A DNA stretch of 41,850 bases from Treponema sp. (GCA_022510845.1 JAFLSR010000018.1:1-41850); one strand, 5' to 3'. Counted from the stretch's first letter, positions 18,001 through 25,204 are shown. Notes: generated by a model not told the origin, from the sequence alone. Numbers and translations: made by a program.

Positions 18001-19526
18001 AGAAAGAAATTTTGGATACGGTGGAAGGTTTCAGAACTGATGTGATTTCGAATCAGCAAGAAATCATCGATTCGATTGACGGATTTAAGAATTCAGTTTT
18101 GGACAGGCACAAGGAAATAGAAGAGCGTGTGGAAGAGCTCAATTCGCGCACGGAAAATTCGCTTGTGGATTACGAAAAAAAGTCCGATTCTATTTTGGCG
18201 AATTTGCAGGATATGTTCAAAAAAATGGACGAAAAGTCCGAGGCAATTTCGAACGGCTTGCTGGCGAATGGCGAAAAAATTCTCGTCAATGCCGAAAATC
18301 GTTTGCGGATGCAAAGCGAGGATGCCGAAAAGAAAATCAAAAGTCTTGGAATGGAACTCGACACGCTCAAAAAGAATTCGCTCGGCGAATACAAAAATCG
18401 AACCGACGCAATCCTTTCGGAAACTCGCGAAACTTATGCGGACATCGTGAGCACAACGGAAAATCGTTTGCGCAAGCAGAGCGACGATTTGGAAAAACGT
18501 TTGAACGAATTGAGCGACGAATTGGAAGCCGCCAACACAAATGCCTACAAGCGCAACGCACAGATTCAGGACGACAGCAACAATTTGCAGTCAACGTTGC
18601 GCGATTTGGAAGCGGAATTGAGCGACATAAAAACTCAAATTGGCACTTACGATCGGGCCGACGAACTCAAGCGGCAGTTTGACTCGCGCATCAAACAAAT
18701 CGAAGACAGTTTTAGCAGATTGGATGATTTTCAGAAAAAGGCGGAAAGTTGCAATCGCGATTACGAAAAACTCGTTCGGCTCGATGAGCAGGCTTCTGCG
18801 CGGCTTGAAGAATTCAAAGCGAGCAAAACGCAAATCGATGATTTGGTGCGCGATTATTCCCACATTGTCAAACTTTCCGAGACGGTGGGACAGAAAATCA
18901 AAAATCTTGAGGACACGAACGATGAACTTCAAACGCTTGAAGTCAAGGTGCGAAAATTCAAAGACGACATTTCCAGCTTGAGCGTCAAGTATGATCGCGT
19001 TGATAAAAAGAGCGAGACCATCGACCGCGTGGCAACCGATGTTGACGAAGCGTTTGAAAATTTGAAGGAACTTGAACAGCGTCTCGAAAATTGCGCTCGC
19101 CAGGTGGAATCGCTTCCCGAAGAAATTCGTGGTGCGCAAGACGATGTTGACAAACTTTTGGACAACACCAAAAGAATCAATGTCGCCGCCGACAAACTCG
19201 ATTCGCTTGGGAAAATCATTGAGGAAACCGAAAAGAAAATCGAACAGATTCAACACGCTCGCGAAGGCATCGTAAACAGCGAAGAGCGGCTCAACAAATT
19301 GGCAAGGGAAATCGATGCGAAATTCAGCGCGTTGGAAACAATTTCTCGTGTGGGTGCGGAAAGTGAAGCCCCGAAAACCACGACGCGGCGCACTACATCT
19401 CTTACTCCGCGAAAAAAGGCAGATGTAAAAGAATTGAAGCGTCAAGGTTGGCGCATAGAAGAAATTGCTACAATGTTGAAATTGACCGAAACCGAAGTTC
19501 AGCTTATTTTGGATATGCCTGAATAA
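15093..19526 (+). CDS. SpiroCoCo-type giant coiled-coil protein with C-terminal helix-turn-helix-like segment
   Basis: 1477 residues from ATG 15093, with GGGTGGG just upstream; the in-frame GTG 15084 overlaps that site. Residues 2-21 form one membrane helix (IVLVLVSVVISTGIAYAL), followed by more than 1350 residues of almost uninterrupted heptad repeats rich in Glu, Lys and Ala. One section, about residues 310-470, repeats units of the type KxSxxEIxxSxxKSLEEAR. The end (about 1440-1477) is different: a threonine-rich linker, then VKELKRQGWRIEEIATMLKL and TETEVQLILDMPE, which reads as a helix-turn-helix. Proteins like this are spirochaete-specific; a role in cell shape, the filament cytoskeleton or chromosome tethering is plausible but unproven. 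It lies alone behind its own promoter. Confidence 0.85.
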   Translation: MEIVLVLVSVVISTGIAYALRAMDRDSNQMEKVKIFANNRQAQFDKYFEERSNALRADSAELETKFSQASAIIKRLDLQMEDFQEKLAGVQKDKNAALEVEKKVAEYGRAINELSQMTEAVEENLKRVRQESIIVDKVWSGIKNNQDTLEKLSKRIPSVISDFEKVNAEQVKKLGAETLQKIDARIADVHDKVGELEVSAKEALKQNEKIQKDIENSVSGIYASAAEKVKALEDEAFKLLREQSHKRAAEYNAEARKAGQQMINEFNADMKDQVANVRDAFQKELAETKSFSDASIKETKFQVEHWIVEAKSQSEGMIEKIQNSISEFQVATDKSIGNMKNSFNAAVAEIRDTAKKSLEETREQTKNSILEIQDSTKKNLADAKLQTENSIAGIKKSVDASVSEIKNSTGKSLEEARVKAKSSVAEIQNFVNTSTVQMRELTNKSISEVNEKLNAALSETRKTADDLAKETSGTGKSLDSVREQLQIQVEQLQEKYDAAYANMFKQIEEKEKNAYEKYNDAYKVRIENYKNAVNEKIETYKASIFEKALALQTSIKKSIDDLKAQSAAVSSDTKTQISELKAANASALEEAKESRKNIEELNAAIEQEMSKFEKDAAARLEDISRRLETAVKNAITSYDSRQITAMSELDADLEKYKKDMLYRFSRLETSGDDVDGLEKVLRKSMGETQRNVIESFKAFAEEQKKQQLDFQNQIKESTDTLNGEIQEIENAMEELRKQTLARTSEKLSGFENSFEVDLKKRGDEIDETLNNWRQGFESRMSELQSNYENGRIELEEKYSDEVKARLAAMEKKSEEQIRKTATNIQASYNEIKGQTETIRNALKEFKTEYQTEIRDSLKESDKAWQEQTEKYSKEISVRLAGVKEEILADIEKFKQDSETQRQIGVTTIDTTLQDFNLWKIKMGDQFEASIKRLDEELEELKKAYSAKTQAAQSGLDEEIENMKSSVDVRQKEILDTVEGFRTDVISNQQEIIDSIDGFKNSVLDRHKEIEERVEELNSRTENSLVDYEKKSDSILANLQDMFKKMDEKSEAISNGLLANGEKILVNAENRLRMQSEDAEKKIKSLGMELDTLKKNSLGEYKNRTDAILSETRETYADIVSTTENRLRKQSDDLEKRLNELSDELEAANTNAYKRNAQIQDDSNNLQSTLRDLEAELSDIKTQIGTYDRADELKRQFDSRIKQIEDSFSRLDDFQKKAESCNRDYEKLVRLDEQASARLEEFKASKTQIDDLVRDYSHIVKLSETVGQKIKNLEDTNDELQTLEVKVRKFKDDISSLSVKYDRVDKKSETIDRVATDVDEAFENLKELEQRLENCARQVESLPEEIRGAQDDVDKLLDNTKRINVAADKLDSLGKIIEETEKKIEQIQHAREGIVNSEERLNKLAREIDAKFSALETISRVGAESEAPKTTTRRTTSLTPRKKADVKELKRQGWRIEEIATMLKLTETEVQLILDMPE

Positions 19527-19543
19527 GATTTGGTGGTGAAGAC

Positions 19544-19567
19544 ATACCCCATACTAGTATGGGGTAT
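19544..19567. repeat. 24-base palindrome between convergent genes, copy 1
   Basis: Perfect palindrome: ATACCCCATAC, centre TA, GTATGGGGTAT. It lies between the ends of the coiled-coil gene (19526) and the permease gene (19617). The same arms recur at 36877-36900 between another convergent pair, and the right flank is also similar (TATRTTRAATTT). A bidirectional terminator or a dispersed repeat is likely. Confidence 0.75.
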
Positions 19568-19616
19568 ATTGAATTTCTTTTGCATTCAAAAATTGATAAT
19601 TTGAACTGCGTTTCTT

Positions 19617-20525
19617 CTACAAAATCAAGTTCACGAAAATTCCTGCAATGAACGAAAGCGCCATCACGTACAAAATGTAGAACGCGAAATTTTTTATGCC
19701 CAGCGCGATTTTGAGTGCGCCAAGATTAGTGATTTTTGTTGCAGGGCCGGTTATCATAAAAGCCGCCGCGCTTCCCGCGCTCATTCCATTTGCAAGCCAG
19801 TCAAGCAAAAGCGGAATCGTGCCACCGCCGCAGACATAGAGCGGAACGCCGACAGTCGCCGCCATCAAAACGCCAAATCCTTCATTCTTTCCAAAAAGTT
19901 TTTCCACAATGTCAGAAGAAACGTAACGCTGAAAAACCGCGCTCAAAAATATTCCAAGCAAAAACCAAAAGCCTGTCGCGCGAATGTTCCGCATGACATT
20001 TTTCAAATATCGCAGGAAAAGATTTTTGTCAGTATCTTTTTCGCGCGGCTCGCCAAATGAACTAAAATCAAAATACGCCCTTCCTTTGGCGCAATAAATT
20101 TTTACGATAAGCCCTGCGAGAATTCCGCAGAAAAAACTGCTTGCGATTCGCACCGCAAGTATTTCAGGACCAAGCGCGGCACTGTAGACAATCAATTGCG
20201 GATTCAGCAAAATCGAACTCATCATAAAAGCCGCAAGAAAATCGTCGTCTATGCCTTTTTTGGAAAAAGCCGCGCAAATCGGAATTGTGCCGTACATACA
20301 CAAAGGCGAAGCGATGCCAAGCGCACTGGCAAAAACAAGGGCGATGATTCCTGGAATTTTTTGTCCGAGAAATTCCGCCGCCCTGCAAATCCATTTTTTT
20401 GCAAAAACGGAAATTGCGGAGCCGAGCAGAATTCCAAACACCCAATACAAAAAAAATTGGCGCAGTTGTATGTCAAAATAATACCAAAGATAAATCGCTT
20501 CGCGCTTGAGGATTTCGAAAATCAT
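19617..20525 (-). CDS. ArsP/DUF318-type permease
   Basis: 302 residues with about eight hydrophobic segments in two halves separated by a charged loop near residues 150-170. Two internally repeated signature loops are visible: SPLCMYGTIPICAAF near 72-86 and VPLYVCGGGTIPLLLDWL in the second half, followed by GPATKITNLGAL. This is the pattern of the predicted-permease family that includes the methylarsenite exporter ArsP and SO_0444-like metal exporters. The cysteines of the family loop are partly replaced here (PLCMYG rather than PLCSCG), so the substrate could differ. Its ATG overlaps the stop codon of the DUF362 gene by four bases (ATGA), so the two are translationally coupled. Confidence 0.82.
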   Translation of the reverse strand: MIFEILKREAIYLWYYFDIQLRQFFLYWVFGILLGSAISVFAKKWICRAAEFLGQKIPGIIALVFASALGIASPLCMYGTIPICAAFSKKGIDDDFLAAFMMSSILLNPQLIVYSAALGPEILAVRIASSFFCGILAGLIVKIYCAKGRAYFDFSSFGEPREKDTDKNLFLRYLKNVMRNIRATGFWFLLGIFLSAVFQRYVSSDIVEKLFGKNEGFGVLMAATVGVPLYVCGGGTIPLLLDWLANGMSAGSAAAFMITGPATKITNLGALKIALGIKNFAFYILYVMALSFIAGIFVNLIL

Positions 20526-21511
20526 TTCAATTCGATTAGCCTGTAGTTTCTAGAGCCTAGCCCGATTTTTTTGGCGTGTTCTAAAATGTGGCGGCCGTTC
20601 TGTCGTTCCACTCGCTCAATCAGGCTTCCCGAATCCGACGCCTTCCACACCAAATCTATGCTCGCTTGGTCGATTGCAAGCGGATCGAGGCTCGCAAGAA
20701 TTCCGATGTCGTGCATATCAGGCTCGGCAGGATTTCCATTGCAGTCGCAATCGACGCTCAAACGATTCATCACATTGACATAAGCCATTCCGCCTTTTTT
20801 TGCCATGTAATCGCAAACGCCTTTGGACGCTTCTGCCATTGCTTCGGTGAAATTGTCCTGCGGAAAGCCCCACGCTTTTGTCGCGCTTGCGCCGCCCGAA
20901 TGAATCAATGCTTTTCCGGATTGCTTTGTCGAACTTCCGCTTCCGAATCCGATGGAAAGATTTTTCATCGTGCCGCCAAATCCTGCCATCGCGTGTCCTT
21001 TGAAATGCGAAAGCACTATGAATGAATCGTAGTTCGCAAAATGTGTGCCCACAAAATCTTCTTTGAGCCGAACTCCGCCCGAAACCGGAATGGACATCGA
21101 GCCTTCCTCGTCGAGCAAATCGAACTGCGCGATTTTGTCGTAGCCGCGGTCTTTGAACGCCTGCTTGTGCGCCGCATTCGAAGCGCGACTTCCGCCGTAA
21201 GCCGTGTTGCATTCTACGATGATGCCGCCGTGCTTTTTTACAAAGTCGCCGATGAGTTCGGGGCGCAAGTGATTCGAACGGTTCGATTCGCCGGTGCTGA
21301 TTTTTATGCCGACTTTTCCTTTCGCTTCAAAACCGAGCGCGTCGTAAACTTTGGCAAGGCTTTCGCTCGAAATGTCGCGAATAAAATAAACCACGGGCGC
21401 ATTCGCATCTTTTGTTTCATAAGTTTTGTACGAAGCCGCATTGGGATTCGGCTTGGCGAACGAAGCGGTGAATGCAAACGCCGCCAAAAAAATCAAAACA
21501 AATCTTTTCAT
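20522..21511 (-). CDS. Secreted DUF362-domain protein
   Basis: 329 residues from ATG 21511, set by GGAGG at 21518-21522. Residues 1-19 form a signal peptide (MKRFVLIFLAAFAFTASFA). The rest matches DUF362: VGIKISTGESNRSNHLRPEL, ECNTAYGGSR, FIVLSHFKGHAMAGFGGTMKNLSIG and a late DIGILASLDPLAIDQASIDLV. DUF362 proteins often carry ferredoxin-type clusters; here only a short CDC remains, with no CxxCxxC motif, so an iron-sulphur role is doubtful. It is coupled to the downstream permease gene by a four-base overlap. A shared export or metal-handling pathway is an inference. Confidence 0.85.
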   Translation of the reverse strand: MKRFVLIFLAAFAFTASFAKPNPNAASYKTYETKDANAPVVYFIRDISSESLAKVYDALGFEAKGKVGIKISTGESNRSNHLRPELIGDFVKKHGGIIVECNTAYGGSRASNAAHKQAFKDRGYDKIAQFDLLDEEGSMSIPVSGGVRLKEDFVGTHFANYDSFIVLSHFKGHAMAGFGGTMKNLSIGFGSGSSTKQSGKALIHSGGASATKAWGFPQDNFTEAMAEASKGVCDYMAKKGGMAYVNVMNRLSVDCDCNGNPAEPDMHDIGILASLDPLAIDQASIDLVWKASDSGSLIERVERQNGRHILEHAKKIGLGSRNYRLIELK

Positions 21512-21526
21512 CTTTTCCTCCATGAA

Positions 21527-21568
21527 AAAATACTAATTGCAAAATATCAATTTTGCAATTAGTATTTT
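21527..21568. terminator. 18-bp perfect hairpin upstream of DUF362 gene
   Basis: Arms 21527-21544 and 21551-21568 are perfectly complementary around the loop TATCAA. On the minus strand the right arm runs into a U-tract (TATTTTTT), so it fits an intrinsic terminator for the MBL-fold gene. It stops only a few bases before the DUF362 ribosome binding site and contains a promoter-like pair of hexamers. Confidence 0.65.
21530..21558 (-). promoter_or_regulatory. Promoter embedded in the hairpin, for DUF362 and permease
   Basis: On the minus strand: TTGCAA (21558-21553), 17 bases, TAGTAT (21535-21530). The leader would be about 11 bases with GGAGG as ribosome binding site. The match could be a by-product of the palindrome, so confidence is moderate. 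Confidence 0.4.
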
Positions 21569-21655
21569 GCGTGCGCAAGAGCAACTCGTTGCTATGCGCA
21601 CATTAAATACATTAGTTTTGGTAACGCGAACTAAAATCGGCAAGGCACAGCGAAT

Positions 21656-22222
21656 TCATGCATCCCGCAAATATGTGTTGAACTCGCGTTCCGTGCCCAC
21701 TGTTGTCGGCGGACCGTGCCCCGGCATAATTATGTTTTCATCAGATTGAGAAAGAATTTTTGTTTTGATATTTTTCACCAACATTCGCTCCATAAATTTT
21801 GCGATTGTCGAACCGATTGTTCCCGCAAAAAGGCAGTCGCCAGTGAAAAAAACATTTCCGATTTTATAGACCATCGAATCAAGCGTATGCCCGGGAATTG
21901 AAAAATATTCCACATCAAGCCCTGCCACTTGGAAAACGCCATCGTCTTTCAAAATATTCGTTTCGTGTTTTGCCACTTCCCAGTCGGCGGCGTAGATTTG
22001 CGGCGTATAGATTTTTCGAAGCGTGGAAAGCCCTTGAACGTGGCTTCCATGATTGTGCGAAACCAAAATACCCGCAAGTTTGTAGCCGCTGATTTCGATG
22101 TTTTCGATGACGGACGTAGTGACTGTCCCTGGGTCCACGACGAGCGCCTCGTGGATTTTTTCGTTGACGATGACATAGCAATTTGAAAAACCTGCAAGAT
22201 TCAAATGCGAATAAATTTTCAT
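21656..22222 (-). CDS. Metallo-beta-lactamase-fold hydrolase (glyoxalase II-like)
   Basis: 188 residues, short for glyoxalase II and lacking its C-terminal extension. The metal motif region reads SHNHGSH (residues 55-61): His56, His58 and His61 are kept, but position 60, normally Asp, is Ser. The other ligands are present: His112 (PGHT), Asp129 (FTGDCLF) and His169 (MPGHG). The family hydrolyses thioesters or related substrates in the cytoplasm. Loss of the Asp should weaken the second metal site. AGGAAG precedes the ATG, and the gene lies 12 bases after the pentapeptide-repeat gene, so they form an operon. Confidence 0.85.
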   Translation of the reverse strand: MKIYSHLNLAGFSNCYVIVNEKIHEALVVDPGTVTTSVIENIEISGYKLAGILVSHNHGSHVQGLSTLRKIYTPQIYAADWEVAKHETNILKDDGVFQVAGLDVEYFSIPGHTLDSMVYKIGNVFFTGDCLFAGTIGSTIAKFMERMLVKNIKTKILSQSDENIIMPGHGPPTTVGTEREFNTYLRDA

Positions 22223-22234
22223 TTGCGCTTCCTG

Positions 22235-22882
22235 TTATTTTGAATTTTCCAAAAACAATTCGCTTCCGCGTTCATCAAAAATCGCCTCGCGCAAATTCGA
22301 AGCCTTGAACAAAATGTTTTGCTGTTCGATATTGATGAACATCGTGTTCTTGATGTTGCAATTGCGGAACGAAGTGTCGATGAGTTTTGTATTGATGAAA
22401 CGCGAGTTGTACAAGTCCGAATCGTCAAAAGAAGATTGATAAGCCTGCGCTCCGCAAAAATTATCATGAATGATGTCGCTTCCAGTAAAAAGGATGTGTG
22501 AAAAAACGCACCCCCCAAATGAAGTGAATTGCATATTGCATTGCAGCATCGAACAGTCCACAAAAATCGAATGGTCGAATGTGCTCATCCTGCTGCGGAA
22601 TTTCGTCGAATTCAAATTGACGAATTTGCAATGCTGAAAATTGCATCCGTAAAAACGCTTGTCCGTAAGGTCAATGTCTTCAAATGTTATGCCCGAAGCG
22701 TTAAGACCGATAATTTTTTGATGCTGATTGATGTAATTAAAAATATCTTCCTTTGCCTTTGCTGGGTCCGGCAAATGTTCAAGACAAAAATTTTCTCCCT
22801 CGACGATTTCCCCATAATAATTGAAAACCGTGAGAGCGATTTTGTCGCAACCTTCTTTTTGGCATTTGTTTTGCTGGAACAT
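22235..22882 (-). CDS. Pentapeptide-repeat protein with N-terminal Cys/His motif
   Basis: 215 residues. Residues 1-40 hold Cys7, Cys12 and a later CLEHL, possibly a small zinc site. Residues 65-205 are built of pentapeptide repeats of the A(D/N)LXX type, for example FEDIDLTDKRFYGCNFQHCKFVNLN, folding into a right-handed beta-helix. Such proteins serve as scaffolds or, in some families, mimic DNA; the function here is unknown. The start ATG lies 7 bases after a TAAAAT -10 element with no ribosome binding site, so a leaderless mRNA is predicted. It is the first gene of a unit with the MBL-fold gene and is divergent from the zinc-ribbon gene. Confidence 0.85.
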   Translation of the reverse strand: MFQQNKCQKEGCDKIALTVFNYYGEIVEGENFCLEHLPDPAKAKEDIFNYINQHQKIIGLNASGITFEDIDLTDKRFYGCNFQHCKFVNLNSTKFRSRMSTFDHSIFVDCSMLQCNMQFTSFGGCVFSHILFTGSDIIHDNFCGAQAYQSSFDDSDLYNSRFINTKLIDTSFRNCNIKNTMFINIEQQNILFKASNLREAIFDERGSELFLENSK

Positions 22883-22889
22883 AATTTAT

Positions 22890-22918
22890 ATTTTAAGTGC
22901 TTGAATGAAATTTGTCAA
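22890..22918 (-). promoter_or_regulatory. Leaderless promoter of the pentapeptide-repeat gene
   Basis: On the minus strand: TTGACA (22918-22913), 17 bases, TAAAAT (22895-22890), then 7 bases to ATG at 22882. It interleaves with the divergent promoter at 22901-22929. Confidence 0.7.
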
Positions 22919-22929
22919 ATGTTTACAAT
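22901..22929 (+). promoter_or_regulatory. Leaderless promoter of the zinc-ribbon gene
   Basis: TTGAAT (22901-22906), 17 bases, TACAAT (22924-22929), then 6 bases to ATG at 22936. Its -35 hexamer lies within the spacer of the opposite promoter, so the two must compete for RNA polymerase. Confidence 0.6.
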
Positions 22930-22935
22930 GAAAAT

Positions 22936-23217
22936 ATGTGTTGGAAATGCGGAAAAATCTTGCCCTCTTCAGAAAGCGTTTTTCGGGATTCGACTTGCCC
23001 TGAATGCGGCGCGGACTTGCATTGCTGCCGCGGATGCAAATTCTATTCGCCGGGAAATCATTATGATTGTCACGAAACAGTTGAAGAAGAGGTGAGGGAA
23101 AAGACACGCGCCAATTTTTGCGAGCATTTTTCGCAACAAGAAAATTCCGCATCAAATGGTTCGGATTCCGAAAAGAAAAATTCCGCGCGCTCGGCTTTTG
23201 ACGCGCTTTTTTCTTGA
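22936..23217 (+). CDS. Small zinc-ribbon protein
   Basis: 93 residues. The first half is cysteine-rich: CWKCGK, then CPECGADLHCCRGCKFYSP, a further Cys in HYDCHE and a last one in ANFCEHF. This is a double CxxC ribbon plus extra cysteines. The conserved order (CRGCKFYSPG, then Cys, then NFCEHF) matches a small family I recall from spirochaetes and related bacteria, with no known function. The tail is charged and probably disordered. ATG 22936 is chosen because a -10 element ends 6 bases before it; an in-frame TTG at 22912 would lie inside the promoter. No ribosome binding site is visible. It lies upstream of murI. Confidence 0.78.
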   Translation: MCWKCGKILPSSESVFRDSTCPECGADLHCCRGCKFYSPGNHYDCHETVEEEVREKTRANFCEHFSQQENSASNGSDSEKKNSARSAFDALFS

Positions 23218-23288
23218 AAGAATTCTAGGCGAATTTTCATTGCACGAATGCATGGCAATTTTCTGCGTTTTTATTTGCGAGGGATTTT

Positions 23289-24128
23289 ATGGAAACGGAT
23301 TTTGCGTTTTTGGACAGCGGAACTGGCGGCGTTCCCTATATGCTTGATTTGAAAAAAAAATCTCCCGAATCGCGCTGCGTCTATTTGGGCGACACCGCAA
23401 ATTTTCCTTATGGCGAAAAATCCGCCGAGCAAGTCTGTGAATGCGCCATGCGCGCCGTGCAAAAAATAGTTTCGGTTTGGAATCCAAAAGTTTTGGTCAT
23501 CGCGTGCAACACGATAAGCGTTGGCGCGCTTTCGGAATTGCGCAAAAAATTTCCTGCGCTTCCGATTGTCGGAACAGTGCCTGCAATCAAAATTGCCGCG
23601 CAAAAAACTCGCAATGGAAAAATCGGACTTTTGGCAACAAACGCCACCGTAGAAAATCCGTATTCAAAAAAACTCATCGAAGATTTTGCGAAAAACTGTG
23701 AGGTTTTTATGCGTGGAGATGGCGCACTTGTTTCGTTTGTGGAGCGCGAACTTTTTTCTTCTTCGCACGAACAGAAAATAGCGGCCGTCACTCCCGCGCT
23801 GGATTTTTTCAGGCAAAATGATTGCGACACAATAATTTTGGGCTGCACGCATTTCACTCACGTGGCAAATGAAATTGCCGAAGCTGCAGGAAAAAGCATC
23901 TGCGTGGTGGACAGCCGCGACGGTGTTGCAAACCAAGCCTTGCGCGTGCTGAAAAAAAATCATCTTGAACAAAAAAAATCCATTAAATGTGTTCCGCAAA
24001 CTGCCGAAGCGACAATTGAACAGCCCGAAATGAAATTTTTTGTCACGCGTCTTTCTTCCGATGCGGAAAAACGCGAATACGAAACCCTTTGCAAATATTA
24101 CGGCATCACGTTCGGCGGGCTGGCGTGA
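23289..24128 (+). CDS. murI: Glutamate racemase
   Basis: 279 residues, normal length. The two catalytic cysteines are visible: Cys73 in ACNTIS and Cys186 in LGCTHF. Further family motifs are FLDSGTGGVPYML at residues 7-19 (Asp9 and Ser10), LGDTANFPYGEKS and GLLATNATVENP. The enzyme converts L- to D-glutamate for peptidoglycan. ACNTIS replaces the common ACNTAS, a mild change. GAGGGA at 23280 precedes the ATG. Together with murJ it supports an active peptidoglycan pathway in this organism. It could share transcription with the zinc-ribbon gene 71 bases upstream. Confidence 0.93.
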   Translation: METDFAFLDSGTGGVPYMLDLKKKSPESRCVYLGDTANFPYGEKSAEQVCECAMRAVQKIVSVWNPKVLVIACNTISVGALSELRKKFPALPIVGTVPAIKIAAQKTRNGKIGLLATNATVENPYSKKLIEDFAKNCEVFMRGDGALVSFVERELFSSSHEQKIAAVTPALDFFRQNDCDTIILGCTHFTHVANEIAEAAGKSICVVDSRDGVANQALRVLKKNHLEQKKSIKCVPQTAEATIEQPEMKFFVTRLSSDAEKREYETLCKYYGITFGGLA

Positions 24129-24144
24129 GAATCTCGAAGCAATC

Positions 24145-24173
24145 TTGACAATTCAAAAATCTTATGCTATAAT
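24145..24173 (+). promoter_or_regulatory. Consensus promoter of the PilZ-like gene
   Basis: TTGACA (24145-24150), exactly 17 bases, TATAAT (24168-24173), with TGC extending the -10. This is a perfect consensus sigma-70 promoter and the strongest in the window. ATG follows 12 bases after the -10, so the leader would be about 5-6 bases, with no ribosome binding site. Confidence 0.85.
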
Positions 24174-24185
24174 CAAATTCTACTT

Positions 24186-25067
24186 ATGGAAGATGAAATC
24201 ATAACCATAGGGCGAAAGACTTTTTTTATCGCTCCAGACATCACGATTTTGCCGGAATCTTATCTCGAAGATTTTTTGGTGCGTGGGTATGAGGCTTATA
24301 TCATTGATGATTTTCGTTTTTGTCCGCTCGAAGGAAAAGTAGATATAATCATCGGAAACTTTCCTGATTCGATTTTGTTTTTCTTTGTGGATTCAGATGC
24401 GGGCGTGGACTGGGAACGCTACATCGCCCGGCTTCAAAATGATTACGATGGAAAACTTTCAATAGGAATCCTTTACGCAAGAAGAAGCAACGAGGAAAAG
24501 CAGCGCAACATCGAAAAATATTATCTTTTTGATTTGGGTGTCAAATGCGGTTGCATCGCGTTGGAATATCAGAAATCCAAAAATTTCAATTTGATTGATC
24601 GCGTGATGTATGCGAATCAAGCGTGTGGCAGGCGAAAGCACGTCCGCGCCATCTGCGATATGTCGAGCAAGGCGAATTTCTACTACGAGCGTGAGCGCAT
24701 AGACGGAAGAATAGTCGATATAAGCCTAAGCCATTTTTCATTTGTGCCCGACTACGGCCGCAGTTTTCCGGACATTCCCGAGGGCGAAAAAATAAAAGAC
24801 ATTTTTGTGATTTTCAACGGAATGCATTTCAGGACGAACGGCAGCCTCATTGCCAAGCGCGAAATGGGCGGAAAAATTCTGCATATTTTCTTGTTCGAAA
24901 AGCATGATGGCACGCCTGGGCTTGAAGACTACCTCATTTCGCAATTGAGCAAAAAAATTTACCAGGCGGTGGCGGATAGGGTGAAGACTTTCTTGCGCGA
25001 AAAATTCGATGAATACGCAAAGACCGTCAAAAAAATCGGGCAAAAGAAAAAAAGCACCGCCGAATGA
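24186..25067 (+). CDS. PilZ-like protein, candidate c-di-GMP receptor
   Basis: 293 residues. The N-terminal 140 residues are alpha/beta and unassigned. A PilZ-like segment begins with RRKHVR at 149-154, supplying the RxxxR c-di-GMP motif (Arg150, Arg154), and continues to the second motif DISLSHF at 178-184. There the usual Gly of D/NxSxxG is His183, so ligand binding could be weaker. The C-terminal third ends in a basic tail (KKIGQKKKS). PilZ proteins bind cyclic di-GMP and control motility or surface behaviour, and the EAL protein at 39089 could set the ligand level. It is expressed from a near-perfect consensus promoter with almost no leader. Confidence 0.65.
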   Translation: MEDEIITIGRKTFFIAPDITILPESYLEDFLVRGYEAYIIDDFRFCPLEGKVDIIIGNFPDSILFFFVDSDAGVDWERYIARLQNDYDGKLSIGILYARRSNEEKQRNIEKYYLFDLGVKCGCIALEYQKSKNFNLIDRVMYANQACGRRKHVRAICDMSSKANFYYERERIDGRIVDISLSHFSFVPDYGRSFPDIPEGEKIKDIFVIFNGMHFRTNGSLIAKREMGGKILHIFLFEKHDGTPGLEDYLISQLSKKIYQAVADRVKTFLREKFDEYAKTVKKIGQKKKSTAE

Positions 25068-25157
25068 TTTTCATACAAACGAATTCCGGTGTTGTTTCAA
25101 ATGAAAACTTCGCGTCCGTGCGGGCGTTTCCGCTTTGTTCGTAATTCAAATAAAATC

Positions 25158-25187
25158 TTGACCAAATTATGTGTTTTGCGCTATAAT
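25158..25187 (+). promoter_or_regulatory. Promoter of the small membrane protein gene
   Basis: TTGACC (25158-25163), 18 bases, TATAAT (25182-25187). The leader is about 11 bases and contains GAGGTG as ribosome binding site. Confidence 0.7.
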
Positions 25188-25204
25188 TGTTTTTGAGGTG
25201 AAAT

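Noticed and set aside
19544..19567. CsoR/CstR-type operator
   Set aside because: ATACCCC-GGGGTAT resembles such operators, but both copies lie between 3' ends of convergent genes, not at promoters, and no CsoR-like gene is present.
21280..21310. tRNA-like GGTTCGATTC
   Set aside because: It is inside the DUF362 coding frame and has no acceptor or anticodon stem around it.
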